A stretch of DNA of 53,161 nt from Desulfobulbaceae bacterium (GCA_012744275.1 JAAYIE010000078.1:1-53161); one strand, 5' to 3'. Shown: positions 8,120-16,913, counted from the stretch's first letter. The notes: generated by a model not told the origin, from the sequence alone. Made by a program: numbers and translations.

Positions 8120-8595
8120 ATCTAATATCTTGGCACTTGGTAATGAAGCACTGCCTGCTCTTGCGCAGCTGTGTTTTGATCCTGCTGGTCGTAGGTTTCG
8201 CAGGTTTTGAAGCCGTAGAGGCTGCCGAATATATGAGCGTGGTCAGAAATGGTGTGAACCTCCGTTCTGGCCCTGGCACCCAGAACGAGGCTATTTTTCA
8301 ATTACCAACAGGCTATCCACTGCTGGTGCTGGAACGGAAAGGCGCCTGGATCAAGGTGCAGGACTATGAAGGCGATAAAGGCTGGATTCAACAGTCCCTG
8401 GTCAGCAAGAACTCCTTTGTAATTGTGCGGGTCCGCGAAGCCAAGGTGCGTAGCGGGCCCGGGGCCTCTGCGGCAGAAGTGGGTAAGGCGGCCAAAGATG
8501 TTATTCTAAGTAGAGCCGGCAGCCAAGGAGATTGGATCAAGGTGTCTCATCCGCAGTTGAAAGGCTGGATCCATAAAGATTTGCTCTGGCCCTGA
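8116..8595 (+). CDS. Secreted protein with two bacterial SH3 domains
   Basis: This 159-residue protein has a hydrophobic N-terminal segment (about 10-35, predicted signal peptide, cleavage near VEAAEY) and two SH3b repeats: about 40-100 with GVNLRSGPG, and about 103-157 with EAKVRSGPG. Both copies end in a Trp-Ile turn (KGWIQQS, KGWIHKD). Such domains usually bind peptidoglycan or peptides. There is no enzymatic domain. It overlaps tlyA by 4 bases (ATGA), so translation is coupled. An alternative start is the ATG at 8143. The role is not known beyond likely periplasmic wall contact. Confidence 0.8.
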   Translation: MNLISWHLVMKHCLLLRSCVLILLVVGFAGFEAVEAAEYMSVVRNGVNLRSGPGTQNEAIFQLPTGYPLLVLERKGAWIKVQDYEGDKGWIQQSLVSKNSFVIVRVREAKVRSGPGASAAEVGKAAKDVILSRAGSQGDWIKVSHPQLKGWIHKDLLWP

Positions 8596-8834
8596 GGCAC
8601 ACAATTTGCTGCATGCTCATGAGGCGAAGGTGGGCGGTGCATTGGTCACTACCAAATTTCTATCCCGCAGTTGCTCCGGTTTCGACTCAAAGATAGTCCT
8701 GGCAAAGGCAGGTAAGTGGGTGTAGGTGGATTCTAACGTAAAACGTGCTGGGCGCCACGCTCCTGACACGCTCCCGAAAAGAACGATTTGATATAAAGCT
8801 GTAAATTTAGCAGAATTTTATTGGAATACCATCA

Positions 8835-10517
8835 ATGACATGTCTTGCTGTCGCCGGAGCCACTGGCTCGCTTGCCTGGCAGGCTGCCCGGCGTTTTACT
8901 GCGGCCCGCACGATCCATACCTGCGCCAGTATGGCTGCCCTTTTGGAGCTGTTTACTAACGGACAGGCCGATTTTGGTTTATTTCCAGTCTACAATACGC
9001 GGGAAGGGGAACGGAAGCAGTATTTTCGTTTTTTTGATCGCATTACCTCCGGCTACTGGGTGGATAATGTGGTGCTGTATTCGCAGATTTCCCTCGGTGT
9101 TTTTACGGAAGCGCGCAACCTTGCCGATGTACGTGCCATCATTGGCACCAAGGAGACCCTCAGTCAGTGCGAGGAATACATAGACGCACACCTGGCTGCT
9201 GCTACAGAAATCAGTGTAGCCGATACCAAGGTCGCAATCGCCGAGATCCGGCAAGCCGGCAAGACGGATGTGGCAGTTATTGACAGCGAAGAAATTCTGC
9301 AAACAAGTGGGCTCCACATTTTGGAGCGGGAAATAGCACCTTACAACCGCACCCGCTATGCTGTATTCGGTCATAACTTGGCGCAACCTAGTGGTTATGA
9401 CGCCACCGTGCTCATTACCGAGCCCTTGCCAGATCGTGTAGGTCTTTTGGTGGATATCCTTGGCGAATTTTCCCGCCGTGGTATCAACATTCTTGATCTG
9501 CGTACGGAAAATGATGTGAAGACACAGAAACTCCGTATCTATCTGGAAGTTGAAGGTCATGTTACTGAAAACAACATGACTAGTGCTATTGAACACATCG
9601 AGGCCCGTGTTATTCAGCAAAAAGGGGCGCTGCGTCTTTTGGGCAGTTTCCCCCGGGTGGATATGCGCACCAAGCACATTAAAACCTTTGGGTTTATCGG
9701 CACCGGAGAGATGAGCAAATGGTTTGCCGAGCGCTTACAGGGTGAAGGTTACGAAGTACTGCTCACCGGCCGTACCAGCACACTCAGGCCCGAGGAAATG
9801 GTACCACGGGCTGACGTGGTCGTTATTTGCGTGCCCATCTCTGCCACTTCGGCCACGGTCGAACAGTACGGTCCCTTGCTTAATAAGGGTAAGGCACTGA
9901 TTTTACTTGCGGGAGAGTCAGAAGAAACCATAAAAAGTGCTCTAGCTGTTACCGACCCCGGCGTTGAGGTGATGCTGGTGCACAATCTTTGGGGCCCTAA
10001 GGCCGCTACCATGCGGGATAAAAACGCCATAATTGTGCGCACTTCCCGAAGCGGCCTGTTTTGCAGTGAATTTGAATCATTTCTATATAAACACGGCGCC
10101 GACATTTTCCATGATTCACCCAGCAAGCATGACCTGCTTATGGGGGTGGGGCAACGACTGCCCACAATCATCTCGGTCGCCCTTGCTATGACCCTGCATG
10201 AAAACAATATCACCAGCGACGATATAGCCAGTCACTGCACGCTGACTTCCCTGTACCCGATTCTGGCCATGGCCCGGGTACATTATCAAAATGCCCGTAC
10301 CTATGCTGAAATTATGGCTACTGCCGGTGACAGCCGCAAAATTGCCTGTGATTTTGCACAAAATCTGGATAAAGTCATGCAATTAGCAGATGCTTCAGCC
10401 ATTACAGAACTGGTCGAACAGATCGACACCAATGCTCGCAACCTCAGTGAGAATTTTCTTGAAGCACGGATGCGCCAGGCCAAGGCTGTGGACGAGGTGC
10501 TCAGCCGGATGCTTTGA
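8835..10517 (+). CDS. Prephenate dehydratase-like/ACT/prephenate dehydrogenase fusion, diverged
   Basis: The 560-residue protein has three parts. Residues 1-178 resemble prephenate dehydratase (GQADFGLFPVYN, DTKVAIAEI, NRTRYAVFG, where TRY replaces the catalytic TRF). Residues 190-265 form an ACT domain (DRVGLLVDILGEF) whose Phe-binding ESRP position reads LRTEN. Residues 283-560 are TyrA-like: Rossmann GFIGTGEMS (286-294), HNLWGP (383-388) and SKHDLLM with His432; the usual SHLPH reads GQRLPT. It would draw prephenate to Phe and/or Tyr, but the N-terminal half may be regulatory only. The isolated gene has a weak ribosome site at ATG 8835. The domain order is visible; activity of each half is uncertain. 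Confidence 0.78.
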   Translation: MTCLAVAGATGSLAWQAARRFTAARTIHTCASMAALLELFTNGQADFGLFPVYNTREGERKQYFRFFDRITSGYWVDNVVLYSQISLGVFTEARNLADVRAIIGTKETLSQCEEYIDAHLAAATEISVADTKVAIAEIRQAGKTDVAVIDSEEILQTSGLHILEREIAPYNRTRYAVFGHNLAQPSGYDATVLITEPLPDRVGLLVDILGEFSRRGINILDLRTENDVKTQKLRIYLEVEGHVTENNMTSAIEHIEARVIQQKGALRLLGSFPRVDMRTKHIKTFGFIGTGEMSKWFAERLQGEGYEVLLTGRTSTLRPEEMVPRADVVVICVPISATSATVEQYGPLLNKGKALILLAGESEETIKSALAVTDPGVEVMLVHNLWGPKAATMRDKNAIIVRTSRSGLFCSEFESFLYKHGADIFHDSPSKHDLLMGVGQRLPTIISVALAMTLHENNITSDDIASHCTLTSLYPILAMARVHYQNARTYAEIMATAGDSRKIACDFAQNLDKVMQLADASAITELVEQIDTNARNLSENFLEARMRQAKAVDEVLSRML

Positions 10518-10600
10518 GCCGGCCACGTTTTTTGCTCTTTTAAATAGTTATCGATGTAATTTTAATATATTTATCAACCGGGGTAGAGTGAGGAAAAATT

Positions 10601-11257
10601 ATGTTAAATGCTGTTTTGCAGTACCTTGATGAAAAGCATATCTGCCCACACTGCCAGACGGAGTTGACTCTGTGCCATGCACCTGCCATCCATGTCGGGG
10701 ATGGATTGGGCTGGGGATCGGAATATCTGTTCATTTGCCTTAACGATGATTGCTCCCTGTTTGCAAAGGGATGGGATCACATTGAGCAGCAATACGGACA
10801 CGTGGGTTCATATCGTCATATGGAGATACCTAACTCCAAAGAAAGCTACTCCATGATGGTGGGCGGGCAGGGGGCATTTACCGGTAGCATTGTGGATGTG
10901 GAAGACTTGCGCAGGCGAAACGTCCGCTATCAGGAATTGAAAAAGGCCCTGGGGCAGCTGGATGAGTGTGTCGCGAAAAAAGATTTGGGCCCTGTGCTCA
11001 CGGTATTGCTGGATGACTCCGCCAAGATTGACGACAGGAAAAGGGCGGTGGCTCTGCTAGTGCCCTTGAATGACCTGGGTTGCGTGGAACCTTTGCGCAA
11101 TCACGCCTTCAAGGACGAACACTTGAGGCATGAGGTAAATTTGGCGTTGAAGACAGTTTTACAGAAGCATTTTTTAAAGGAATGCCCATATTGCGCTGAG
11201 ATGATCAAGCTCAGGGCAACGGTTTGCAAGCATTGTCAGCGTGATCTGCCAGATTGA
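10601..11257 (+). CDS. Protein with two zinc ribbons, function unknown
   Basis: I do not recognise a named function. The 218-residue protein has a zinc-ribbon at each end: CPHC (15-18) paired with CLNDDC (about 46-51), and CPYC (about 196-199) paired with CKHC (about 210-213). The middle (about 95-190) is helical with a HEAT-like feel (RAVALLVPLNDLGCVEPLRNHAF). It has no signal peptide, so it should be cytosolic and might bind nucleic acid or protein. It stands alone between the aromatic-synthesis fusion and tRNA-His. The ATG follows GAGTGAGGAAAAATT with a fair ribosome site. Confidence 0.7.
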   Translation: MLNAVLQYLDEKHICPHCQTELTLCHAPAIHVGDGLGWGSEYLFICLNDDCSLFAKGWDHIEQQYGHVGSYRHMEIPNSKESYSMMVGGQGAFTGSIVDVEDLRRRNVRYQELKKALGQLDECVAKKDLGPVLTVLLDDSAKIDDRKRAVALLVPLNDLGCVEPLRNHAFKDEHLRHEVNLALKTVLQKHFLKECPYCAEMIKLRATVCKHCQRDLPD

Positions 11258-11306
11258 TTCTTCTTGCGGAATGCTGCAGTTGCGAGTATACATCTTGTTT
11301 CTGCGT

Positions 11307-11384
11307 GGTGAGCGTAGCTCAGCAGGTGGTAGCACCGGGTTGTGGCCTCGGAGGTCGTGGGTTCAAGTCCCATCGCTCACCCCA
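11307..11384 (+). tRNA. tRNA-His (GTG anticodon)
   Basis: The cloverleaf folds fully: acceptor GTGAGCG with CGCTCAC, D arm with AGCTCAGCAGGTGG, anticodon stem CCGGG/CTCGG around loop TTGTGGC (anticodon GTG), T arm GTGGGTTCAAGTCCCAT, and encoded CCA at 11382-11384. The base before the acceptor is G (11307), pairing with C73 (11381); this extra G-1:C73 pair is the hallmark of tRNA-His and confirms the identity. Confidence 0.97.
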
Positions 11385-11397
11385 AATTGACATTCAG

Positions 11398-11411
11398 TAC
11401 CGTTCGGTACA
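11398..11411. repeat. 14-base palindrome after tRNA-His
   Basis: GTACCG TT CGGTAC is a near-perfect palindrome between the tRNA 3' end and the terminator. It could be a processing hairpin; nothing more can be said. Confidence 0.5.
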
Positions 11412-11417
11412 GTCCAT

Positions 11418-11453
11418 AAACCCGCTTCCAGCCTAGGAAAGCGGGTTTTTTTA
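11418..11453 (+). terminator. Rho-independent terminator of tRNA-His
   Basis: AAACCCGCTT (11418-11427) pairs with AAGCGGGTTT (11439-11448) around an 11-base loop and runs into seven T. It is strong and well placed, about 35 bases after the tRNA. Confidence 0.9.
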
Positions 11454-11836
11454 TCGTCGAAGGAATCCATCGACAGTCACTGCAAAACGTGGGCATGCCT
11501 GGGATCAGCAGCTCTAAGCAAAAAAGAGTTGTCCTTATAATACATCTCACAGACGCCGCAATCCGTCAGGCCAAGCAAGGTTTGAAAACCAGCCATTTCT
11601 CGTTTGAACTTAAGAGCCATATTTTCGAATCGACCCCATGAACACCTATACTCCGCAGGATACTGGATATGTCCTGTAAAACGATGACAATTCAATTGTG
11701 AGGTTGTCTCTTCCTCAATTTTAAGACGTCAGTCTGCAACGATAAGCCAGTGCCGCATCCGCATGGAGCCTGCCTAGCCTAGCCCCGGGCGGAGGCAGGC
11801 TCATCTGCCGAAAGAGAATAAGAGAGGACACATGCC
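11454..11836. other. Gene-free stretch upstream of gnd
   Basis: About 380 bases without a recognisable gene. A 72-codon frame on the minus strand (11695-11477) has no family I know and no ribosome site. The end (11820-11830) carries the GAGAGGA ribosome site of gnd. No clear promoter could be picked out. Confidence 0.5.
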
Positions 11837-13288
11837 ATGCAAACTAAAGCACGTATTGCCATTGTCGGCCTTGCGGTTATGGGTGAAAACCTTGCCTTGA
11901 ACATCGTCGACAAGGGTTTTCCCATTGCAGTCTACAACCGGAGCAGTGCCGCTGTTGACCGCTTCATTACCGGGCGCGCCAAGGAAAAGGTTGTCATCCC
12001 CTGTTATACAGTGGCCGAGCTGACTGCTGCTCTGGAACGACCGCGCAAGATCATGCTGATGATTAAGGCCGGCGCACCGGTGGATCAGTTCATCGAACAG
12101 CTTCTTCCCTATCTGGAACCAGGCGATATCATTATTGATGGCGGCAACTCTTCCTACCACGATACTATTCGTCGGGTGAATTATCTGGAAGCAAAGGGCA
12201 TCCATTTTATTGGTACCGGAGTTTCGGGCGGTGAAGAGGGTGCGTTGAATGGGCCTTCCCTCATGCCTGGTGGTACGGTTGCGGCCTGGCCTGCACTGGA
12301 GCCGATTTTTACCGCCATTGCCGCCAAAGCGCCAGACGGCCAACCTTGTTGCGCCTGGATGGGCAGGGGTGGTGCCGGCCATTTTGTCAAAATGGTACAT
12401 AACGGTATCGAATACGGCGATATGCAGCTGATTTGCGAAATATACCACTTGATGCAAGATGTGCTGGGTATGTCGGTCGATGCCATGCACGAGGCCTTCC
12501 GTGGATGGAATAAGGGGGAGCTTGAAAGTTATCTTGTAGAAATAACAGCAAATATTATGAAATTCAAGGATGAGGATGCTTCACCGCTACTTGAGAAGAT
12601 CCTTGATACCGCCGGTCAGAAGGGCACGGGCAAGTGGACGGTACAGGCAGCACTGGATGAGGGTGAGCCACTTTCACTCATTGCTGAGTCGGTATTTGCC
12701 CGTTTTATTTCTGCACAAAAAGACCTCCGGCTGGAGGCAGCCAAGATCCTTACTATCCCCAAGACTGTATCCAGGGAAGATGAGCAGCTCCTAGTCAGTC
12801 TTGAGCAGGCGCTCTACTGCGCTAAAATCATCTCCTATGCCCAAGGTTTTTCTCTTCTGCGAAGCGCCTCTGAAAACCATGGCTGGCAGCTCGACTATGC
12901 TGCCGTTGCCAAAATCTGGCGCGGTGGCTGCATTATTCGCTCGGCATTTCTGGATGATATTGCCGGGGCCTATCAGGCTGAGCCGGAACTTGCCAGCATG
13001 CTCTTTGCCCCATATTTTGCAAACAAATTGAAAAGCGGCCAAGCGCATCTGCGCCGCACCGTGGTGTTGGCGACAGAGCACGGTATCCCCGTGCCTTGCC
13101 TATCGGCAGGGCTCAGCTATTTTGACAGTTTGCGGAGTGTCCGGTTGCCGGCTAATCTCCTGCAGGCCCAGCGCGATTATTTTGGCGCCCACACCTACGA
13201 ACGAGTGGATAAACCACGAGGTGAATTTTTCCACACTAACTGGACCGGCGCCAGCGGCAATACCACCTCCAGCAATTACAGCAGCTGA
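11837..13288 (+). CDS. gnd: 6-phosphogluconate dehydrogenase, decarboxylating
   Basis: Gnd oxidises 6-phosphogluconate to ribulose 5-phosphate and CO2 with NADP+, the last oxidative step of the pentose phosphate pathway. The 483-residue length is that of the long dimeric form. Visible motifs are the Rossmann IVGLAVMGENLALN (8-21), the family signature IIDGGNSSY (about 102-110), catalytic region GGEEGALNGPSLMPGG (residues about 134-149; Lys of the usual GEEGAR is absent but this loop varies), HNGIEYGDMQ, and the C-terminal tail YFGAHTYER and FHTNWTG. The ATG has GAGAGGA upstream. It stands alone; zwf is not in the window. Confidence 0.95.
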   Translation: MQTKARIAIVGLAVMGENLALNIVDKGFPIAVYNRSSAAVDRFITGRAKEKVVIPCYTVAELTAALERPRKIMLMIKAGAPVDQFIEQLLPYLEPGDIIIDGGNSSYHDTIRRVNYLEAKGIHFIGTGVSGGEEGALNGPSLMPGGTVAAWPALEPIFTAIAAKAPDGQPCCAWMGRGGAGHFVKMVHNGIEYGDMQLICEIYHLMQDVLGMSVDAMHEAFRGWNKGELESYLVEITANIMKFKDEDASPLLEKILDTAGQKGTGKWTVQAALDEGEPLSLIAESVFARFISAQKDLRLEAAKILTIPKTVSREDEQLLVSLEQALYCAKIISYAQGFSLLRSASENHGWQLDYAAVAKIWRGGCIIRSAFLDDIAGAYQAEPELASMLFAPYFANKLKSGQAHLRRTVVLATEHGIPVPCLSAGLSYFDSLRSVRLPANLLQAQRDYFGAHTYERVDKPRGEFFHTNWTGASGNTTSSNYSS

Positions 13289-13703
13289 TTGTATCTGTTG
13301 ACTCGTCTTCGCAGGTTCCGCGCTTGTGCCGGCACATAGAACGGTACAGATGCAGGACCTGACTTGTTTTGTATCAGAGCTATAGCCCCGATTTTAAATC
13401 AAAGTTGTTTCGTGAGGGAAAGCAAATGCGACGCAGGCGTATTGTGACACGTCTTGCATGCATATATGCCAGCGCCGACTCGCGAACACGTTGATCTGAA
13501 GCTGGAGTAAAAACGATTGTTGGCTTCGATTTCTAGATAGCGGCAAGAGTTGCCTAAACTTCAGTGAGGGCCATTTACTGCATTATGTGGTCTTTGTCCT
13601 TGCATTTTCATGTTAATGCGAATTATTATTGTTTAGGAGAGGATGCAGATATCAAAAACAGCTCCAAGATGGAATTAAAATTACAGCGCAGTAAGGAGTG
13701 AGC
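13289..13703. other. Gene-free stretch between gnd and a small ORF
   Basis: About 415 bases, AT-richer than its flanks towards 13540-13640, with stops in all frames. It probably holds the promoter of the small downstream gene (13704), but no convincing -35/-10 pair stands out. AAGGAG at 13692-13697 is that gene's ribosome site. Confidence 0.5.
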
Positions 13704-13994
13704 ATGGCACAGATAACTGTACGACAGAAGGGTATATTGGCCCAGTGTACCCGCGACTGGCCCCTTTTTTATATGAACGATTTCTCCCGTATCGGCCTTC
13801 TGGTAGATGATCTGAACCGTGCTGATGCCGTGTTGCTTGAAGCAGGGTACAGTATTGAGCCCGGAGAGTATGAAATTTACGTAGCCGCACAAGGTGATAC
13901 GTCCGCCCAGGTGCTGCAGATGGTAGCCTTGCTGCAGAACCAGAGGATGGAGGTGGAAATAGCTGATCTGATCAACTGCGTGTATCAGGGGTGA
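13704..13994 (+). CDS. Small protein of unknown function (ACT-like?)
   Basis: The 96-residue protein has no family I recognise with certainty. The alternation LFYMNDFSRIGLLVDDLNRADAVLLEAGYSI followed by YEIYVAAQGD and a closing helix (residues about 22-95) is compatible with a small ferredoxin-like or ACT-like alpha/beta fold. It has no signal peptide and no cysteine motif. The ATG at 13704 is chosen over the GTG at 13698 because AAGGAG lies 6 bases before it. It has no close neighbours on its strand. Confidence 0.65.
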   Translation: MAQITVRQKGILAQCTRDWPLFYMNDFSRIGLLVDDLNRADAVLLEAGYSIEPGEYEIYVAAQGDTSAQVLQMVALLQNQRMEVEIADLINCVYQG

Positions 13995-14164
13995 TAGAGC
14001 AGTTTTCCGCCCGGGTGGCGGAATCAATGCATCCCAAACAGGTTCAAGGACCCGTATAGCGCGACCAGCACGACCATCGAACACCTGAAACCCCCTGGAG
14101 TTGAACAAACGGGAATCATCGTCCTATGAGAATAGTTTGTCTAACATGCAGCCAGTGGTGCTTT

Positions 14165-14220
14165 TTCCCGTTCCAGATCAAAGATGCCGACACAGAGAGG
14201 ATTTTTATCTGGAACGGGAA
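14165..14220. repeat. 14-bp perfect inverted repeat
   Basis: TTCCCGTTCCAGAT (14165-14178) and ATCTGGAACGGGAA (14207-14220) are exact reverse complements separated by 28 bases. It lies between the small gene ending at 13994 (+) and the end of the YitT gene (-), so a two-way transcription stop is possible, yet neither side has a T run. Confidence 0.75.
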
Positions 14221-14247
14221 TTAGGGATTTTGCTCATGGTCTATAAT

Positions 14248-15132
14248 CTAATAAATTTTGCGCTTGCCAAAATTTGAGCCAAGTACGTTAAAGCTGTCTT
14301 CCACGATAAAGAGCGCGTCTTCATCCACACCAAAAACAATACTCTCTAATCTTTTCAACTGGATATTGTTGATGATGGTCATGATGATATACTTATCCTT
14401 CCCGCTAAAAGCTCCCTGCGCCTTGAGGAAGGTGGCGCCCTGACGCAACTCGTCTTTGAATTGATCGAAGATTTCCTGATGGAAATCAGTAATTACATAC
14501 ACCACTTTGCGCTGGTTAAAGAGAGAAAGCACCTGCTCCAGGGCAACGGAACTGATAAAGACTAGGATGATGGAAGCAATAAGTATATCCGGGTTGTAAT
14601 AGGTAGAGGCTAAACTGAAAAGGAGCACGTTGGCCACCAAAGATACCTTGCCCATGCCAATGTTGTAACGGCTGTACAGGATAACAGCGATAATATCGAG
14701 CCCGCCTGCAGAACCCAGTGAGCGCAGGGTGATACCCGAGCCAATACCGCAAATGATGCCACCGGCCACAGCTGCATAGATCTGCTGCTCGATCTGAAAA
14801 TCGAGCGGCATAAATCTGGTGATGAAGGTTACGGCCAGTACTCCGTAAAGGGTATAGTAAAAAAACCGTCTGCTGACGAAGAACCAGCCCAGAATGAACA
14901 GGGGAAGATTACAGATAAAGTACCAGAATGAAGGAGAGAAGGTGCCACTCTCATAGTAGATGAGCAGGGCAAGGCCGTAAATACCGCTGGTGATAAAGTT
15001 GTGGTGGATAACCACCCCATTGATCCCGGTCGAATACACCAGGGAACCCAAGGTGATGAGAAAGAGGTTCCAGGGGATAGAATTGACTAAACCAGCTCGA
15101 TTCATGAATGGTATAGCTGAAAAATGTTGCAC
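14248..15132 (-). CDS. YitT-family membrane protein
   Basis: The 294-residue protein has five to six hydrophobic segments in residues 15-200 (the YitT_membrane/DUF161 region, with ITSGIYGLALLIYY and LRSLGSAGGLDIIAVIL) and a C-terminal soluble DUF2179 domain (about 205-290, KVVYVITDFHQEI, GKDKYIIMTII). The combination defines the YitT family, whose transport substrate is not established. It lies 33 bases downstream of the DUF302 gene on the same strand. The start at 15132 or the ATG at 15105 are both possible. Confidence 0.88.
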   Translation of the reverse strand: MQHFSAIPFMNRAGLVNSIPWNLFLITLGSLVYSTGINGVVIHHNFITSGIYGLALLIYYESGTFSPSFWYFICNLPLFILGWFFVSRRFFYYTLYGVLAVTFITRFMPLDFQIEQQIYAAVAGGIICGIGSGITLRSLGSAGGLDIIAVILYSRYNIGMGKVSLVANVLLFSLASTYYNPDILIASIILVFISSVALEQVLSLFNQRKVVYVITDFHQEIFDQFKDELRQGATFLKAQGAFSGKDKYIIMTIINNIQLKRLESIVFGVDEDALFIVEDSFNVLGSNFGKRKIY

Positions 15133-15165
15133 AGGGAGACTTTTTTCAGGGAATGCCGCTCCCTC

Positions 15166-15591
15166 TTACGCGATTGTTTGCGCAATAAGACCCTCTATAG
15201 GGGCCAGGGCATCTGCCATCTTGAAGTCCATGCCATGTCGCCCGGTGATATACAATGCTGCATTGTAGTGCACCTTTACCTCACCAGGTATAGATTCTGT
15301 CACCAGCACTTTCAACGGTAAATCCAGCGCCACAGCGGGATGAGCCAGCATAAGCGGTGTGCCTGCCTTGGGGTTGCCGAAAAGCAGCAGGGTTGTCGGC
15401 GGCATGTCGAGGCCAACTGTTCTGGCCTCGCGGTCTTGATCTATCCGCGCAAATATCTTGATACCCCGGTTTTCTAAGGCGGCTGTCAGTCGCTGGAGCG
15501 TTTCCAGAAAGGAATACTTGCTTGTCCTGGTAATAACACCGTTGTTTGGGATGATACCTTCGGAGGTACTTGCAGGCTCTGGTACGGTCAT
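15166..15591 (-). CDS. DUF302-domain protein
   Basis: The 141-residue product consists mainly of a DUF302 domain (about 20-140): the pattern SFLETLQRLTAALENRGIKIFARIDQ, then LLLFGNPKAGTPLML and LPLKVLVTE is characteristic. DUF302 proteins form a small alpha/beta dimer of unknown role, seen in redox and sulfur settings. ATG 15591 is preferred because AGAGG stands 6 bases before it; the frame opens further to 15708, which would add a poorly conserved 39 residues. It sits between the arginase-family and YitT genes. Confidence 0.85.
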   Translation of the reverse strand: MTVPEPASTSEGIIPNNGVITRTSKYSFLETLQRLTAALENRGIKIFARIDQDREARTVGLDMPPTTLLLFGNPKAGTPLMLAHPAVALDLPLKVLVTESIPGEVKVHYNAALYITGRHGMDFKMADALAPIEGLIAQTIA

Positions 15592-15753
15592 ATGGGCCTC
15601 TGCTGAAGGGGACGAAGAGATAGAAAGTAAAAAATGCGCACCCTCCAAAATACTACATAAGGTCGTACCTGGCAACCGGAGCAAAAAAGCAGGATACGGT
15701 GAACGCATCCTGCTGGGAATGGGCAGTGGTGTAGGGGCGAAGCGTACGTTTTT

Positions 15754-16596
15754 TTAAAAGTTCTTTTGCAAAATACTGATCAAAATTTTGCACACCAGTT
15801 TGGCGGCAAGCAGTTGAGGAGCAAGCCCATCGCCTGCGGGCAGGCGCATACCAGTCAGGGAAAACCCGGTAATGATCCTTTCACGGGCAGCCATGCGGAT
15901 AAGGGCGTTCAAAGTGTACCAGTCCAGTCCTCCTGGTTCAGGCCGGCATACGGCCGGCATGACTGCAGGATCCAGCACATCCAGATGGATAGCGAGGAAT
16001 ATCTTCTCGCCGAGCATGTCAAGCGCGTCGGCTGCCGCGTTCAAGCCACTTGCATGAATATCGCGGGCAAAAACCAGGCTGTCCGGATGAATGGACCTGT
16101 GTTCCACCTTGCTCATGCTGCGGACACCCACATGAGCAACAGTGCATTTTTCTCGTACCAGCGCCATACAATTAGCGTTACCAAGTGGTTCCGCAGAGCC
16201 ATCGCCCACATGTGGATGGGCTGCAAGATGTAAAACAGATGCGGTATGCTGCCCTTCATTAGCGGCCCGTATTAGGCCAAGACTGCCCAGGTGGCACCCG
16301 CCCACCGCTGCGAGCACCTGCCCCTTTTTGAAGTAGGGCGAGCAGTGGCGGTATATCTGTTCCATGGCGCTTTTCGCATCGCCATTGGGCCGCAGGGGAT
16401 CCAAACAGTGCAGGCCCAAGTTGTTGAGATCAGTGCCGGTTTCCACATCCCACTGGGAAAGCAGCTGCGATGCCTGGACTATGGCCTCGGCTGATTTATC
16501 GGCACCGGGGCAGTCACCGGCATAGGCCATAGGCAACAGGACGGCTGCAGCCCTGGCGGCGTTGTGTTTAATATCAGGCAGATTGAGAAAATTCAT
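15754..16596 (-). CDS. Arginase/agmatinase-family protein with replaced metal ligands
   Basis: The fold signature of the ureohydrolase family is clear over about 280 residues, but the Mn-binding set is altered. Numbering from the longer frame (start 16608): GGDH reads GGCH (103-106, His kept); DAHxD reads AAHPH (129-133, Asp to Ala and Asp to His, middle His kept); DxDxxDP reads HLDVLDP (208-214, first Asp to His, second Asp kept). Three of six canonical ligands are thus changed, two of them to His. It may bind another metal, do another reaction, or be inactive. Start ATG 16596 is chosen over TTG 16608. No polyamine gene is near. Confidence 0.8.
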   Translation of the reverse strand: MNFLNLPDIKHNAARAAAVLLPMAYAGDCPGADKSAEAIVQASQLLSQWDVETGTDLNNLGLHCLDPLRPNGDAKSAMEQIYRHCSPYFKKGQVLAAVGGCHLGSLGLIRAANEGQHTASVLHLAAHPHVGDGSAEPLGNANCMALVREKCTVAHVGVRSMSKVEHRSIHPDSLVFARDIHASGLNAAADALDMLGEKIFLAIHLDVLDPAVMPAVCRPEPGGLDWYTLNALIRMAARERIITGFSLTGMRLPAGDGLAPQLLAAKLVCKILISILQKNF

Positions 16597-16682
16597 GGCA
16601 TGCGCCAAAAGTTATGCAGCAAAAGAGTACGTTCAACCCCATAGCAGCAGACAGCGCGACAGCGAGCCGCAGCTGCAGACGC

Positions 16683-16913
16683 TTAGTCATAGTCCTCGTC
16701 AAAGTCTTCTTCTTCGTCTATCTCACCATCTATATCGTCGTCTAGCAGGGTTAGACGCAACGGTTCCAGCGAACGTACGAGATACTCGGCTTCGCAATCG
16801 TTGCAGTACACAATGTCTTCTTCTTCACAATCGTGGTCGATATAAATATCTCCGCTGCACACGCTGCATTCTTCAACAAGTGCGTCATCGTCGTCTCTGT
16901 CAAAATCTACCAT
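16683..16913 (-). CDS. Small acidic zinc-ribbon protein
   Basis: The 76-residue protein has CSVC (16-19) and CNDC (37-40), a likely four-Cys zinc site, embedded in very acidic flanks (DRDDDD at the start, a Glu/Asp-rich tail DIDGEIDEEEDFDEDYD). It resembles other short CPxCG-type proteins of unknown role. It reads on the same strand as the arginase-family gene, 86 bases upstream of it. The reading frame is supported by the conserved Cys pairs; the function is unknown. Confidence 0.65.
   Translation of the reverse strand: MVDFDRDDDDALVEECSVCSGDIYIDHDCEEEDIVYCNDCEAEYLVRSLEPLRLTLLDDDIDGEIDEEEDFDEDYD

Noticed and set aside
11477-11695. 72-codon minus-strand frame after tRNA-His
   Set aside because: No family, no ribosome site, and composition unlike coding neighbours.
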